From contig NZ_FNBZ01000011.1 of assembly GCF_900102525.1 (NCBI RefSeq), forward strand, positions 1 through 63,245: a DNA stretch of 63,245 bases. The letters are read 5' to 3'. Shown here piece after piece: positions 34,153-42,706 of the stretch (position 1 is its first letter; every line of letters starts with the position of its first letter). The DNA is from Allobosea robiniae (GTDB lineage Bacteria > Pseudomonadota > Alphaproteobacteria > Rhizobiales > Beijerinckiaceae). Position numbers and translations under genes: made by a program. The notes beneath the pieces were generated by a model that saw only the letters and a list, made by a program, of their open reading frames with translations, did no database searches and was not told where the DNA came from.

Positions 34153-36045
34153 TCAAACCTCGCCAGCGATGCGCGGCGTCCGGGCGGCCACACCGGGGCG
34201 GCCCGGCTGCAACGGCCCGACCAATGTACGCAAGGCGTTGATGATGACGGCGATGTCGATGCCCTGTTGCAGGAAGGCGCCGGCGACAGGCGGGATGTAG
34301 CCGAAGGCGGCGAAGACCATCGCGATCCCGGACAGGCCGAGGCCGACGACGATGCTCTGCAGCGCGATCGCCCGCGTCCGCTGCGCGATCGAGACCGCTT
34401 CCGCAACGCGGTCGATCCGGTCGACGAGGATCACCACATCGGCGGCTTCGGAGGAGGCGGTCGCTCCTCTCGCGCCCATCGCCACGCCGACATTGGCAGC
34501 CGCCAGCGCCGGAGCGTCGTTGAGGCCGTCCCCGATCATAACGGTCGGCTGCCGCGCCTGTTCGGCCGCGACGGCGGCGACCTTGTCCGCCGGGCTGCAA
34601 TCAGCCCGGACTTCGTTTATGGCGAGCTGGGCGGCGACCGCCTTCGCCGTGCCGGCATCGTCCCCTGTCACCATCAGGATGCGGCTCACCCCTGCCGCGT
34701 GTAGGCGCTGCAAGGTTGCGGCGGCGTCAGGGCGCACTGCGTCCGCCATGGCCAGGAAGGCGACCGGTTGGCCCTCGACCGCGATGAAGACAGCGAGCGC
34801 CGCCGCCATGTCTCCGCTCGTCCCGGCCGATGTCGCCCAGGGAGGAAGCGGCCCATAGCCCAGCACAAGGCGGCGCGATCCCGCGCGGACATGCCGCCCC
34901 TCCACGACGCCTTCCAGGCCGGAGCCGCGGTACTCCCGAACGGCAGTGGGTGCCGACAGGGGCAAGGCCTTCTGGCGCGCCAGCGCGACCAGGGTCTCGG
35001 CGAGAACATGGTGCGAGGCTTGCTCGAGCGAGGCGACGAGGCGCAGGATATCGCCCGCCTCGACGCCCGGTGCCGTGTCGAGCGCGATCAGCCGGGCGCC
35101 GCCCTCGGTCAGGGTGCCGGTCTTGTCGAAGATCGCCGTGCGGACCTGGCCCAGCGCCTCGATGGCCGAGCTGCCCTTCATCAGGATGCCGGAGCGCGCA
35201 GCACGCGAGACACCGCCGATGAAGGCAACTGGCGCGGCGAGGATCAATGGGCATGGCGTGGCGACGACGAGCACCGCGAGCGCGCGGATCGGATCGCCCG
35301 ACAGCCACCATGCGAGGCCGGCGACGATCAGCGTCGCCGGTAGCAGTAGCAGCGCGAAGCGGTCAGCCATGCGGATGAAGGGAGCCTTGGCGGTCTGCGC
35401 CGCTTCCACCATCCGGATGATGCCGGCATAGGTGCTCTCATGCGCCGCGGCCGATGCACGGTAACGGAACGCTTCACCGGCATTGACCGTACCGCTGCGC
35501 AGCGCGGCGCCCCGCGTCTTCGTCTCCGGCAGAGGCTCGCCGGTGACGGCGGATTCGTCGAGCTGGGCCCGGACATCGAGCAGTTCGCCATCGACCGGCA
35601 GCAATTCGCCGGCGCGGACCAGCAGTTCGTCGCCGGCCGCCACGTCCCCGGCGGCGATGTCGACGAGGCCGCCGGCCTCCTGACGGTGAGCGATGCGCGG
35701 CGTCCGGTCCCGCAGCGAGCGGAGCTCGCGTTCAGCCTTGCCGCGCGCATAGTCCTCCAGCAGGTTGCCGCCGGAATACATCATCGCGACGACCACGCCG
35801 GCGAGCGGTTCTCCCATGGCGATCGACGCGAGCATCGCTACGAGCGCGATCGCATCGACGCCAAATCGGCCCGCCAGCATGTCCCGCAGCATCGAGACGG
35901 CGAGCGCCACCGCAACCGGGATGGTGGCTGCCGTCCAGATCTGATCCGGCGTCCAGAGTCCTCCGAAGCGGCTAGCGAAAAATCCGGCGATGGCGCCGGC
36001 TAGCGCGATGGCGAACAGGTTCAGATGGATGACCATCTCACGCAT
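34153..36045 (-). CDS. Heavy-metal P1B-type ATPase
   Basis: A 630-residue metal pump: TGEPLP (actuator), TPCPL in the sixth membrane helix, DKTGTLTEGG (phosphorylated Asp), an SHHVLAE version of the HP region, VTGDD and GDGLNDAPAL. There is no N-terminal metal-binding domain. The membrane motif is TPC rather than CPC or SPC, so the metal cannot be assumed. The ATG at 36045 has GGAG eight bases before it; a TTG at 36075 is less likely. It lies 36 bases after the exporter genes on the same strand. Confidence 0.9.
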   Translation of the reverse strand: MREMVIHLNLFAIALAGAIAGFFASRFGGLWTPDQIWTAATIPVAVALAVSMLRDMLAGRFGVDAIALVAMLASIAMGEPLAGVVVAMMYSGGNLLEDYARGKAERELRSLRDRTPRIAHRQEAGGLVDIAAGDVAAGDELLVRAGELLPVDGELLDVRAQLDESAVTGEPLPETKTRGAALRSGTVNAGEAFRYRASAAAHESTYAGIIRMVEAAQTAKAPFIRMADRFALLLLPATLIVAGLAWWLSGDPIRALAVLVVATPCPLILAAPVAFIGGVSRAARSGILMKGSSAIEALGQVRTAIFDKTGTLTEGGARLIALDTAPGVEAGDILRLVASLEQASHHVLAETLVALARQKALPLSAPTAVREYRGSGLEGVVEGRHVRAGSRRLVLGYGPLPPWATSAGTSGDMAAALAVFIAVEGQPVAFLAMADAVRPDAAATLQRLHAAGVSRILMVTGDDAGTAKAVAAQLAINEVRADCSPADKVAAVAAEQARQPTVMIGDGLNDAPALAAANVGVAMGARGATASSEAADVVILVDRIDRVAEAVSIAQRTRAIALQSIVVGLGLSGIAMVFAAFGYIPPVAGAFLQQGIDIAVIINALRTLVGPLQPGRPGVAARTPRIAGEV

Positions 36046-36081
36046 CGGTACCGCTCCGGCCTTGCCTCTCTCCAATCCCCT

Positions 36082-37215
36082 TCAAGCGAAGATCACTTTC
36101 CGGAAGCGGGCGAGCGCGAAGGCGAAATAGGCTGCGCCGATCGCGATGATCTTGGCGATCTCGGGCCAGACGACGTCAAGGCCTGCGCCGCGATAGAGCA
36201 CGCCTTGCGAGAAGGCGACGAAATGCGGCGTCGGCGAGAAGATCCGCATGATCCATTGCAGCCAGATCGGCATACTTTCCATCGGGGTCGTTGCACCGGA
36301 CAGGAGCTGCGTCACCACGAAGACCGGGATCGCGAGCAGGCCGAATTGCCCCATCGTGGTCGCCAGCGTGCCGAGCAGGATGCCGAGCGCGGCGACGGCA
36401 AAAGCATAGATCGCCGTCCCGAGCACGAAGAGCAGGAGCGAGCCGGTGATCGGCACACCGAGAGCCCACTCGACAACGAGCACGAGCGAGGCCACCGCAG
36501 CGACCAGGATGACCAGCGCGTTCGCCACCATCTTGGCGAGCATGATCTCGACCGGCGTGACCGGCATCACGAGCAGGTGCTCGACCGTACCCTGCTCGCG
36601 CTCCCGGATCAGGGCCGCACCGGTCAGGATGATTGTCAGCAGGGTGACATTGTTGAGCACCTGCATGACCGAGCTGAACCAGCCGGAATCGAGATTGGGG
36701 TTGAAGCGCGCCCGCACCACAAGATTGATCGGCAGCGCCGTCGCTGTCTCGCGCCCGGCCTGCCTGTTCGCGATCTCCTGCGCGATGATCTGCTGGATAT
36801 AGACCGCGCCATTGCCGGCCTGGGTCATCGCGGTGGCGTCGATATTGAGCTGCAGCGCCGTCTGCCGCCTGGCCAACAGGTCCGCCTGGAACTTGGGCGG
36901 GATCTCGAGCACAAAGACGAGCCGGCCGGAGTTCATCTCGGCGTCGATCTCCGAGGCGGCGATGCGCTTTGAGACCTTGAACAGCGGCGGGTTGAAAGCA
37001 CCGAGCAGCGAGCGCGAGAACTCCGACTGGTCCTCGTCGACGATCCCGATGGTGAGGTCGCGCGCCTCCAGCTTCACGCCGGTCGCAACCGTGTAGACGG
37101 CGATGCTGAAGGTATAGGCCACCAGCACCAGCATGATCGGATCGGCACGCAGGCTGCGCAGCTCCTTCACGACGAGGCGCAGGATATTCTGGAGATGGAT
37201 GACGAGCGCGGCCAT
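36082..37215 (-). CDS. ABC-2 exporter permease (YhhJ-like)
   Basis: A 377-residue permease: a first helix near 25-45, a large periplasmic domain (about 50-180), then five helices. It has the REREQGTVEHLLVMPVTPVEIMLAKM signature after the first helix pair and a LLSGATTPMESMP loop. With RbbA and the HlyD-like protein it makes the exporter known in E. coli as YhiI-RbbA-YhhJ. The start follows the rbbA stop by one base. Confidence 0.9.
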   Translation of the reverse strand: MAALVIHLQNILRLVVKELRSLRADPIMLVLVAYTFSIAVYTVATGVKLEARDLTIGIVDEDQSEFSRSLLGAFNPPLFKVSKRIAASEIDAEMNSGRLVFVLEIPPKFQADLLARRQTALQLNIDATAMTQAGNGAVYIQQIIAQEIANRQAGRETATALPINLVVRARFNPNLDSGWFSSVMQVLNNVTLLTIILTGAALIREREQGTVEHLLVMPVTPVEIMLAKMVANALVILVAAVASLVLVVEWALGVPITGSLLLFVLGTAIYAFAVAALGILLGTLATTMGQFGLLAIPVFVVTQLLSGATTPMESMPIWLQWIMRIFSPTPHFVAFSQGVLYRGAGLDVVWPEIAKIIAIGAAYFAFALARFRKVIFA

Positions 37216-37216
37216 C

Positions 37217-39949
37217 TCACACCTCCTGCTTGCGTAGCGCCAGCTGCGCGACGACGAGGAAGAGCAGGAAGAAGAAGCCCAGCATCACCAGATTGGGCCA
37301 GAGCTCGGCCGCCCCCAGCCCCTTGGTGAAGACGCCAACACTGACCGGCTGGTACCAGGCCGGCGGCAAGCTCATGCCGATGATCCGGCCGCCGCCAGAG
37401 AGCGAGGCAACCGGCACCATCAGGCCGGAGAAATTGACTGCGGGAATGATCGACAGGATCGCGGTCGCGAAGACGGCCGAGACCTGCGTGCGGGTGAAGC
37501 TAGAGATAAGCTGGCCGAAGCCGGTCGTGGCGGAGACATAGAGCAGGGTCGCCAGCACCAGCACCCAGGTCGGCCCCTTGATCGGCACCGCAAAGACGGT
37601 GAGCGAGATCAGTGCCAGCATGAAGGAGCTCGCCATCGCCACAGCGATATAGGGCAATTGCTTGCCGAACAGGAACTCAAAGCGGCTGATCGGCGTCGAG
37701 CGGAAATTGGCGATCGAGCCGGTCTCCTTCTCACGGACGACGCCGATCGCCGACATGATGGCCGGGATGAGGATCAGCATCAGCATGATCACGCTCGGCA
37801 CCATCGCATTGGCGCTCTTGAAGTCTTGATTGTAGCGGAAGCGGGTCTCGATCGTGACGGGCGACGGCGCATGGCTCGACGCGGCCTGCGCTGCCGCGAA
37901 ACCTTGCGCATATTGCGTCGCCAGGCCCGTGACATAGCCGCGGGTGGTCTCGGCCCGGAACGGCATGGCGCCATCGAGCCAGACCGAGAGCTCTGGCGCT
38001 CGCGCCGCCATAAGGTCGCGGCCGAAGGAGGGCGGGATCTCGATCGCAAGCTGAATCTCGCCGCTTCGCAGGCGCTGGTCGAGTTCGGCAGCGGAGCGGA
38101 TCGGCGCCTGCTCGTCGAAATAGCGCGAGCTGGAGAAGGCCTCGACCAATTGCCGGCTCTCCATCGAGTTATCCTGGTCGAAGGCCGCGAATTTCAGGTT
38201 CTCGACATCGAAGGAAATGCCGAAGCCGAAGGCCAGCATCAGCAGGAGCGGCCCGAGGAAGGAGAAGCTCAAGCGGATCGGGTCACGCAGCAGCTCCATG
38301 GTTTCGCGGCGGGTGCAGGCCCAGAGCCGGCGCGGATCGAAGCGGCGGGCCGGGGGCGCCGGCCGGGTTTCGCCGGCAGGCGCCGCAGCCGCCTCCGCTG
38401 GCGTATCCTCAATGCCGGCGGCTTCCTTGAGATAGGCGATGAAGGCCTCTTCGAGCGTATCGACCCCGCGTTTCTGCACCAGCTCCGGCGGGGTGCCGAC
38501 CGCTAGCACCTTGCCTGCATGCATGAAGGAGATGCGATCGCAGCGCTCCGCCTCGTTCATGAAATGCGTCGACAGGAAGATCGTCACGCCGTCGTCGCGC
38601 GAGAGGTCGATCAGCGTGCGCCAGAAGGCGTCGCGCGCGATCGGGTCGACGCCCGATGTCGGCTCGTCGAGGATCAGCATGGCCGGCTTGTGCAGGACGG
38701 CGACGGCGAGCTGCAGGCGCTGGCGGATGCCGAGTGGCAGACTCTCTGGCCGCTCGTCGGCGACATCAGCCAGATCGAAACGGGTCAGCAGCTCCGAGAT
38801 CCGGCCGGGAACCTCGGCCGGTGGCAAATGATAGAGCTCGGCATGGAGCACGAGATTCTGGCGGACCGTCAGCTCGCTGTAGAGCGAAAACGCCTGCGAC
38901 ATGTAGCCGACATTGCGGCGCGTTTCCATGTCGTCGGCCGCGAGCGGCTGGCCGAAAAGCCTGGCCGTGCCTTCGGTCGCGGGCAGCAGGCCGGTCAGCA
39001 TCTTCATCGTCGTCGACTTGCCGCAGCCATTCGAGCCGAGGAAGCCGAAGATCTCGCCGCGGCCGATGCGGAAGCTGACATGGTCGACCGCAACGAAATC
39101 GCCGAAGCGGCGGGTCAGGCCCTCCGCCTCGATCGCAGGTGTCGCATCGTTGCTCACGACCCGCGGCCGCAGCGCGACCTCCCGATGCTGCGCGCGCTTG
39201 ACTTCCGGCAATAGCGCGACGAAGGCGCCTTCCAGCGTCGTTTGCCCGGCCTTTTCGCGGAGTTCGGCAGGCGTGCCGGTGGCGATCGCCTTGCCGTCAT
39301 CCATCGCCACGAGCCAGTCGAAGCGCTCGGCCTCCTCCATATAGGCGGTGGCGACGATGACGCTCATGCCCGGGCGGCGGGTGCGGATCGTGTCGATCAG
39401 GTCCCAGAACTGGCCGCGCGACAGCGGATCGACGCCCGTCGTCGGCTCGTCGAGGACTAGCAGATCGGGATCATGGATCAGGGCGCAGCAGAGCGAGAGC
39501 TTCTGCTTCATGCCGCCGGACAGCTTCGCGGCGGGCCTAGCCTCGAAGGGATCAAGCCCCGTCGCCTTGAGCAATTCGTCGATGCGGCTGCGGCGCTCGG
39601 CCGCGTCCTGCCCGAAGAGCCGGGCATGGAAGTCGATATTCTCGAAGACCGAGAGCGTCGGATAGAGATTGCGGCCGAGTCCCTGCGGCATATAGGCGAT
39701 GCGCCCGCGCCGGGCCTCGCGCTCAGCCTTGATACCGAGATCACCGCCAAGCGCACGGACGTTGCCCTGCTGGATGGCCCGCACCCCGGCGACCAGTGCA
39801 AGCAAGGTCGATTTGCCGACGCCGTCCGGCCCGATCACGCCGATCATCCGGCCGGCGGGAATATCGAGGGTCAGCGCGTCGAGGGCGATCACCTTGCCGT
39901 AGCGATGCGTGACCCCCGCGAGGCTGGCGGCGGGGCCGGCCTCCGTCAT
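37217..39949 (-). CDS. rbbA: RbbA-like fused ABC transporter (two ATPases plus permease)
   Basis: A 910-residue fusion: first ATPase domain (about 10-245, Walker A GPDGVGKST at 38-46, LSGGMKQKLSL), second ATPase domain (about 280-515, Walker A GSNGCGKST), a Pro/Ala linker, and an ABC-2 permease (about 560-910). In E. coli, RbbA was described as ribosome-associated, but the permease domain supports a drug or lipid exporter. The 3' end meets the YhhJ-like gene and the start overlaps the HlyD-like gene (ATGA). Confidence 0.93.
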   Translation of the reverse strand: MTEAGPAASLAGVTHRYGKVIALDALTLDIPAGRMIGVIGPDGVGKSTLLALVAGVRAIQQGNVRALGGDLGIKAEREARRGRIAYMPQGLGRNLYPTLSVFENIDFHARLFGQDAAERRSRIDELLKATGLDPFEARPAAKLSGGMKQKLSLCCALIHDPDLLVLDEPTTGVDPLSRGQFWDLIDTIRTRRPGMSVIVATAYMEEAERFDWLVAMDDGKAIATGTPAELREKAGQTTLEGAFVALLPEVKRAQHREVALRPRVVSNDATPAIEAEGLTRRFGDFVAVDHVSFRIGRGEIFGFLGSNGCGKSTTMKMLTGLLPATEGTARLFGQPLAADDMETRRNVGYMSQAFSLYSELTVRQNLVLHAELYHLPPAEVPGRISELLTRFDLADVADERPESLPLGIRQRLQLAVAVLHKPAMLILDEPTSGVDPIARDAFWRTLIDLSRDDGVTIFLSTHFMNEAERCDRISFMHAGKVLAVGTPPELVQKRGVDTLEEAFIAYLKEAAGIEDTPAEAAAAPAGETRPAPPARRFDPRRLWACTRRETMELLRDPIRLSFSFLGPLLLMLAFGFGISFDVENLKFAAFDQDNSMESRQLVEAFSSSRYFDEQAPIRSAAELDQRLRSGEIQLAIEIPPSFGRDLMAARAPELSVWLDGAMPFRAETTRGYVTGLATQYAQGFAAAQAASSHAPSPVTIETRFRYNQDFKSANAMVPSVIMLMLILIPAIMSAIGVVREKETGSIANFRSTPISRFEFLFGKQLPYIAVAMASSFMLALISLTVFAVPIKGPTWVLVLATLLYVSATTGFGQLISSFTRTQVSAVFATAILSIIPAVNFSGLMVPVASLSGGGRIIGMSLPPAWYQPVSVGVFTKGLGAAELWPNLVMLGFFFLLFLVVAQLALRKQEV

Positions 39950-40950
39950 GGCAGCTTCACGGCGAGAGAGTCAGGCCATTTCGCGCTGGGGGACGTGCGG
40001 ACGAAACCGAGGCCGCGCACGCCCGTCTTCACCTGCCGATGGTATTTCGCGAGCAGGTTGCGATCGACCTGTAGCTTGGCGCGGAAGACCAGCTTCTCGC
40101 GCTCCTCGGCGGTCTCGACGACCTTGGGCGTGAACTGTGCATCGGCTGCGACGAAGCTCACCGTCGCCGGGATGACATATTGCGGCACGGGGTCGAGGAT
40201 GATGCGCGCTTCGTCGCCCAGCGCGAGCTGCCCCGCCTGCGCGGCCGGCAGATAGATCGTCATGTAGACATCCGAGAGGTCTAGGATGGTGACGACGCGG
40301 GTGCCCGCCGCGACGACCTCTCCGCTCCGGGCAAGCTGGTACTGGACGCGCCCGCTGCGCGGCGCGAGCAGCACGAGATCGACCAAGATCGCCTTGATCT
40401 GCTCGGCATCGGCCTCGGAGGCGTGGATCGCGAACTGGGCCTGATCGCGCTGCGCCTGGGCGGCTCGCAGCGCCGCGTCGGCCGCGTCGGCCTTGGCCGA
40501 GCGCTGGTCGTCGACCTGCTTGCTGAGATATCCCTTTGCGACAAGTTCCTTGCCCCGCTCGGCATCGGTGCGGGCGAGGATCTGGTCGCTCTTGCGCTGG
40601 GCGATGAGCGCCTCGGCCTCCGCGAGGGCCTGCCGAGCGCGCAGCACCTGCGCCTGTGCGGACCGCAATTGCGCTTCGTATTCGGGCGACGCGATGCGGG
40701 CGATGACCTGCCCGGCAGTGACCTCGTCACCTTCCTTCACAGTGACTTCCGCCAGACGACCGGCATATTTCGAGGAAACGTCGACCTGCGTCGCCTCGAT
40801 CCGACCGTTGGTCTTGACGATCCCGTCCGGCATCGTGTCGCCTCGCAATCTCTCGATCAATGCCTTGATGCGGGACTGCGCCTGCACACCAGGCGCCGGC
40901 AAAACGAGCGCAGCGAGAAGGATTGCTGCAACGGCTCGAAAGCGACGCAT
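39946..40950 (-). CDS. HlyD-family adaptor (YhiI-like)
   Basis: A 334-residue membrane fusion protein with a signal peptide (VAAILLAALVLPAPGVQA), lipoyl half-motifs (VSSKYAGRLAEVTVKEGDEVTAGQVI and LLAPRSGRVQYQLARSGEVVAAG) and a helical hairpin between them. The ATG at 40950 has GGAG eight bases upstream; an in-frame start to 40992 is rejected because it precedes the signal peptide. It is the first gene of the seven-gene run ending in ackA. Confidence 0.9.
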   Translation of the reverse strand: MRRFRAVAAILLAALVLPAPGVQAQSRIKALIERLRGDTMPDGIVKTNGRIEATQVDVSSKYAGRLAEVTVKEGDEVTAGQVIARIASPEYEAQLRSAQAQVLRARQALAEAEALIAQRKSDQILARTDAERGKELVAKGYLSKQVDDQRSAKADAADAALRAAQAQRDQAQFAIHASEADAEQIKAILVDLVLLAPRSGRVQYQLARSGEVVAAGTRVVTILDLSDVYMTIYLPAAQAGQLALGDEARIILDPVPQYVIPATVSFVAADAQFTPKVVETAEEREKLVFRAKLQVDRNLLAKYHRQVKTGVRGLGFVRTSPSAKWPDSLAVKLP

Positions 40951-41200
40951 CTTGCATCTCCGAAGAAAGTAGGCGGGGCAGGTATAGGCCATCGCCTTAA
41001 CATGCGGGAAGCAGCGGACCTCGCCAAGCAGCCACTTGGCGTCAGTAAATTTACCCGGCGATGTCGAGTGCTAGACGACGGATCACATCACCTGAAACCG
41101 GACGATGCCAAAGTCCGCTAAGGGCCAGAAGCGGCGCAGGGTTTCTACCTCGACCAATGTCGCCTAAATGCTTCCGATGCAGGCGATGCTGATAGCCGGC

Positions 41201-41923
41201 TCAGAAGAGAGTGCCTTGCACCGGCAGCGAAGCAGACGGGGCGGCTGCCTCCAGTTCGATCGGAGCGGCCGTCGCCGGATCGTCGTCTCCGGCCCCCGAT
41301 TTGTTCATACGGCGATCGACGACCCATTCCTGAAGCTCCGGCGACGAGCGCACCAGCACGTCCTTACCGGCCGAGCCATCTAACCAGGCTTCGAAGTCGT
41401 CGGGATGCAACATTGCCGGCATGCGGGTATGGATCTTCAGCATCCAATCGTTCGCGTCCCGGGTGATGATGCTCGCGCTGATGATCTCCTCGCCGTTCTC
41501 GTCGCGCCACCGCTCCCAGATGCCAGCGAACGCGAGAATGGCGCCGTCCCTGGGACTGATGAAATGGGGCGTCTTGTTTTTCTCCTCGCCCGTCCACTCG
41601 TAGAAGCCGCTCGCCGGGATAATGCAGCGGTTCTTCACATAGGCGCGCTTGAAAAGGCTGTTGGTGTCGATGCCCTCAACGCGGGAATTGATATGCGGCT
41701 TGATCTGCTTTGCCGTTCCCTTGTGCCAAGGGGGGATCAGACCCCAGCGTGCCTTCCATAGTTCCCGACCGACATTGGTCTTGACCAGGATATCAATCGT
41801 CGTCGTAGCGGCGATATTATACCTGGCCTGCAGATTGCGGGCTGGCGATTCCGGCTCGGTGAGAGGCTGGCTGAAGGCGTAGATCTCGCCCCACGTGTAG
41901 GCTTGGCTAAACCGTCCGCACAT
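41201..41923 (-). CDS. SRAP protein (YedK/HMCES-like abasic-site crosslinker)
   Basis: A 240-residue SOS response-associated peptidase family protein. The catalytic set is visible: Cys2 (exposed after Met removal), Asn79 (PHINSR), Glu109 (SGFYEW) and His165 (KIHTRMP). YedK and HMCES form a thiazolidine crosslink with abasic sites in single-stranded DNA and shield them. It is the last gene of the LexA-box operon, 11 bases after a small gene, so it is probably damage-induced. Confidence 0.93.
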   Translation of the reverse strand: MCGRFSQAYTWGEIYAFSQPLTEPESPARNLQARYNIAATTTIDILVKTNVGRELWKARWGLIPPWHKGTAKQIKPHINSRVEGIDTNSLFKRAYVKNRCIIPASGFYEWTGEEKNKTPHFISPRDGAILAFAGIWERWRDENGEEIISASIITRDANDWMLKIHTRMPAMLHPDDFEAWLDGSAGKDVLVRSSPELQEWVVDRRMNKSGAGDDDPATAAPIELEAAAPSASLPVQGTLF

Positions 41924-41934
41924 GCGCTCCGCTC

Positions 41935-42153
41935 CTATTGGATCGGTGAGACCTGAGCTTGCGCCTCGTTGGCCTTGGCCATCATGGCCTCGAGCTTCGC
42001 GAATATCTCCGGTGAGAACATCAGGTTCATCACCTGACCGCTGGCCATCTCGAAGCTGATCATCGTCTCGCCTTGCGGATCGGTCGTCAGCGCGATCCGC
42101 TTCACATCCGCAACATCGAGATCGATTTCGGGCAACTCGGGCGGCTCAGCCAT
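41935..42153 (-). CDS. 72-residue small protein of the LexA operon
   Basis: MAEPPELPEIDLDVADVKRI, then DPQGETMISFEMASGQ and a helix LEAMMAKANEAQAQVSPIQ. It is a paralogue of the protein encoded at 8712-8921. The ATG at 42153 shares one base with the stop of the upstream gene (TGATG) and follows AGGAG. It is acidic and soluble. The function is unknown; its conserved place before the SRAP gene suggests a DNA-damage role. Confidence 0.75.
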   Translation of the reverse strand: MAEPPELPEIDLDVADVKRIALTTDPQGETMISFEMASGQVMNLMFSPEIFAKLEAMMAKANEAQAQVSPIQ

Positions 42154-42398
42154 CACTCCTGATCCCTAACCGGGAGCCAAAGCTCACCGGGTTTGGCTCT
42201 CGCTATGGCGGTGTCATCGCTGATGTGTTGGTTCTGCATCCTGGCCTCTATCAAGGCCGTATCAAGGAAGTAGGCCAGCGTGCCAAACCCTCTGGCGGCC
42301 GCTTCGTTCTTCAACACCTCGATCCGATCCACCAAATCATCAGCCCGCCGCAATGGGACGCGCGGCACCCCTGATCCGAGCCTGACCACATCCGTCAT
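42153..42398 (-). CDS. 81-residue small protein of the LexA operon
   Basis: It starts MTDVVRLGSGVPRVPLRRAD and continues with helices (DLVDRIEVLKNEAAARGFGT and LAYFLDTALIEARMQ). No domain is recognised. It is part of an overlapping or nearly touching gene chain, 14 bases after the upstream gene and overlapping the downstream one. The function is unknown. Confidence 0.7.
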   Translation of the reverse strand: MTDVVRLGSGVPRVPLRRADDLVDRIEVLKNEAAARGFGTLAYFLDTALIEARMQNQHISDDTAIARAKPGELWLPVRDQE

Positions 42399-42412
42399 GA
42401 CGCTGGCCCTCC

Positions 42413-42706
42413 CTAGTCAGGGTAGTCGCCCGCAAGCCGATCATACAAGTCGACTTCCGCGGCATCAGCGGCCAGAGCCGTTTCAAGTTCATCAGCAGGC
42501 GCGATGACGCCGCCGAAATGAGCGTGGAAGGCACGCGCAAACCGCGCTTCTTCGAAAGCCACCCGGATCAGGTCCTCCGTCACTGTGCCGAGTACGCGGA
42601 AGCCGATTTGCCAATCGGTGCACCATGCTTCGATCCGGCGAAGACGTTCGGCCGCGGACGCCCTATCCAGCTTGATCTCGACCTGGTGCAGCCAATGCGC
42701 GGTCAT
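42413..42706 (-). CDS. 97-residue small protein following the helicase
   Basis: It starts MTAHWLHQVEIKLDRASAAE, with a possible ferredoxin-like order of strands and helices. It contains FRVLGTVTEDLIRVAFEEARFARAF. The ATG at 42706 overlaps the helicase stop (ATGA), which implies translational coupling; a GTG two codons earlier is possible. The function is unknown. Confidence 0.7.
   Translation of the reverse strand: MTAHWLHQVEIKLDRASAAERLRRIEAWCTDWQIGFRVLGTVTEDLIRVAFEEARFARAFHAHFGGVIAPADELETALAADAAEVDLYDRLAGDYPD

Noticed and set aside
40990..41121. Possible short reading frame at the end of a plus-strand frame opposite the YhiI-like gene
   Set aside because: Its last 40 residues look protein-like but I recognise no family and see no start of its own.
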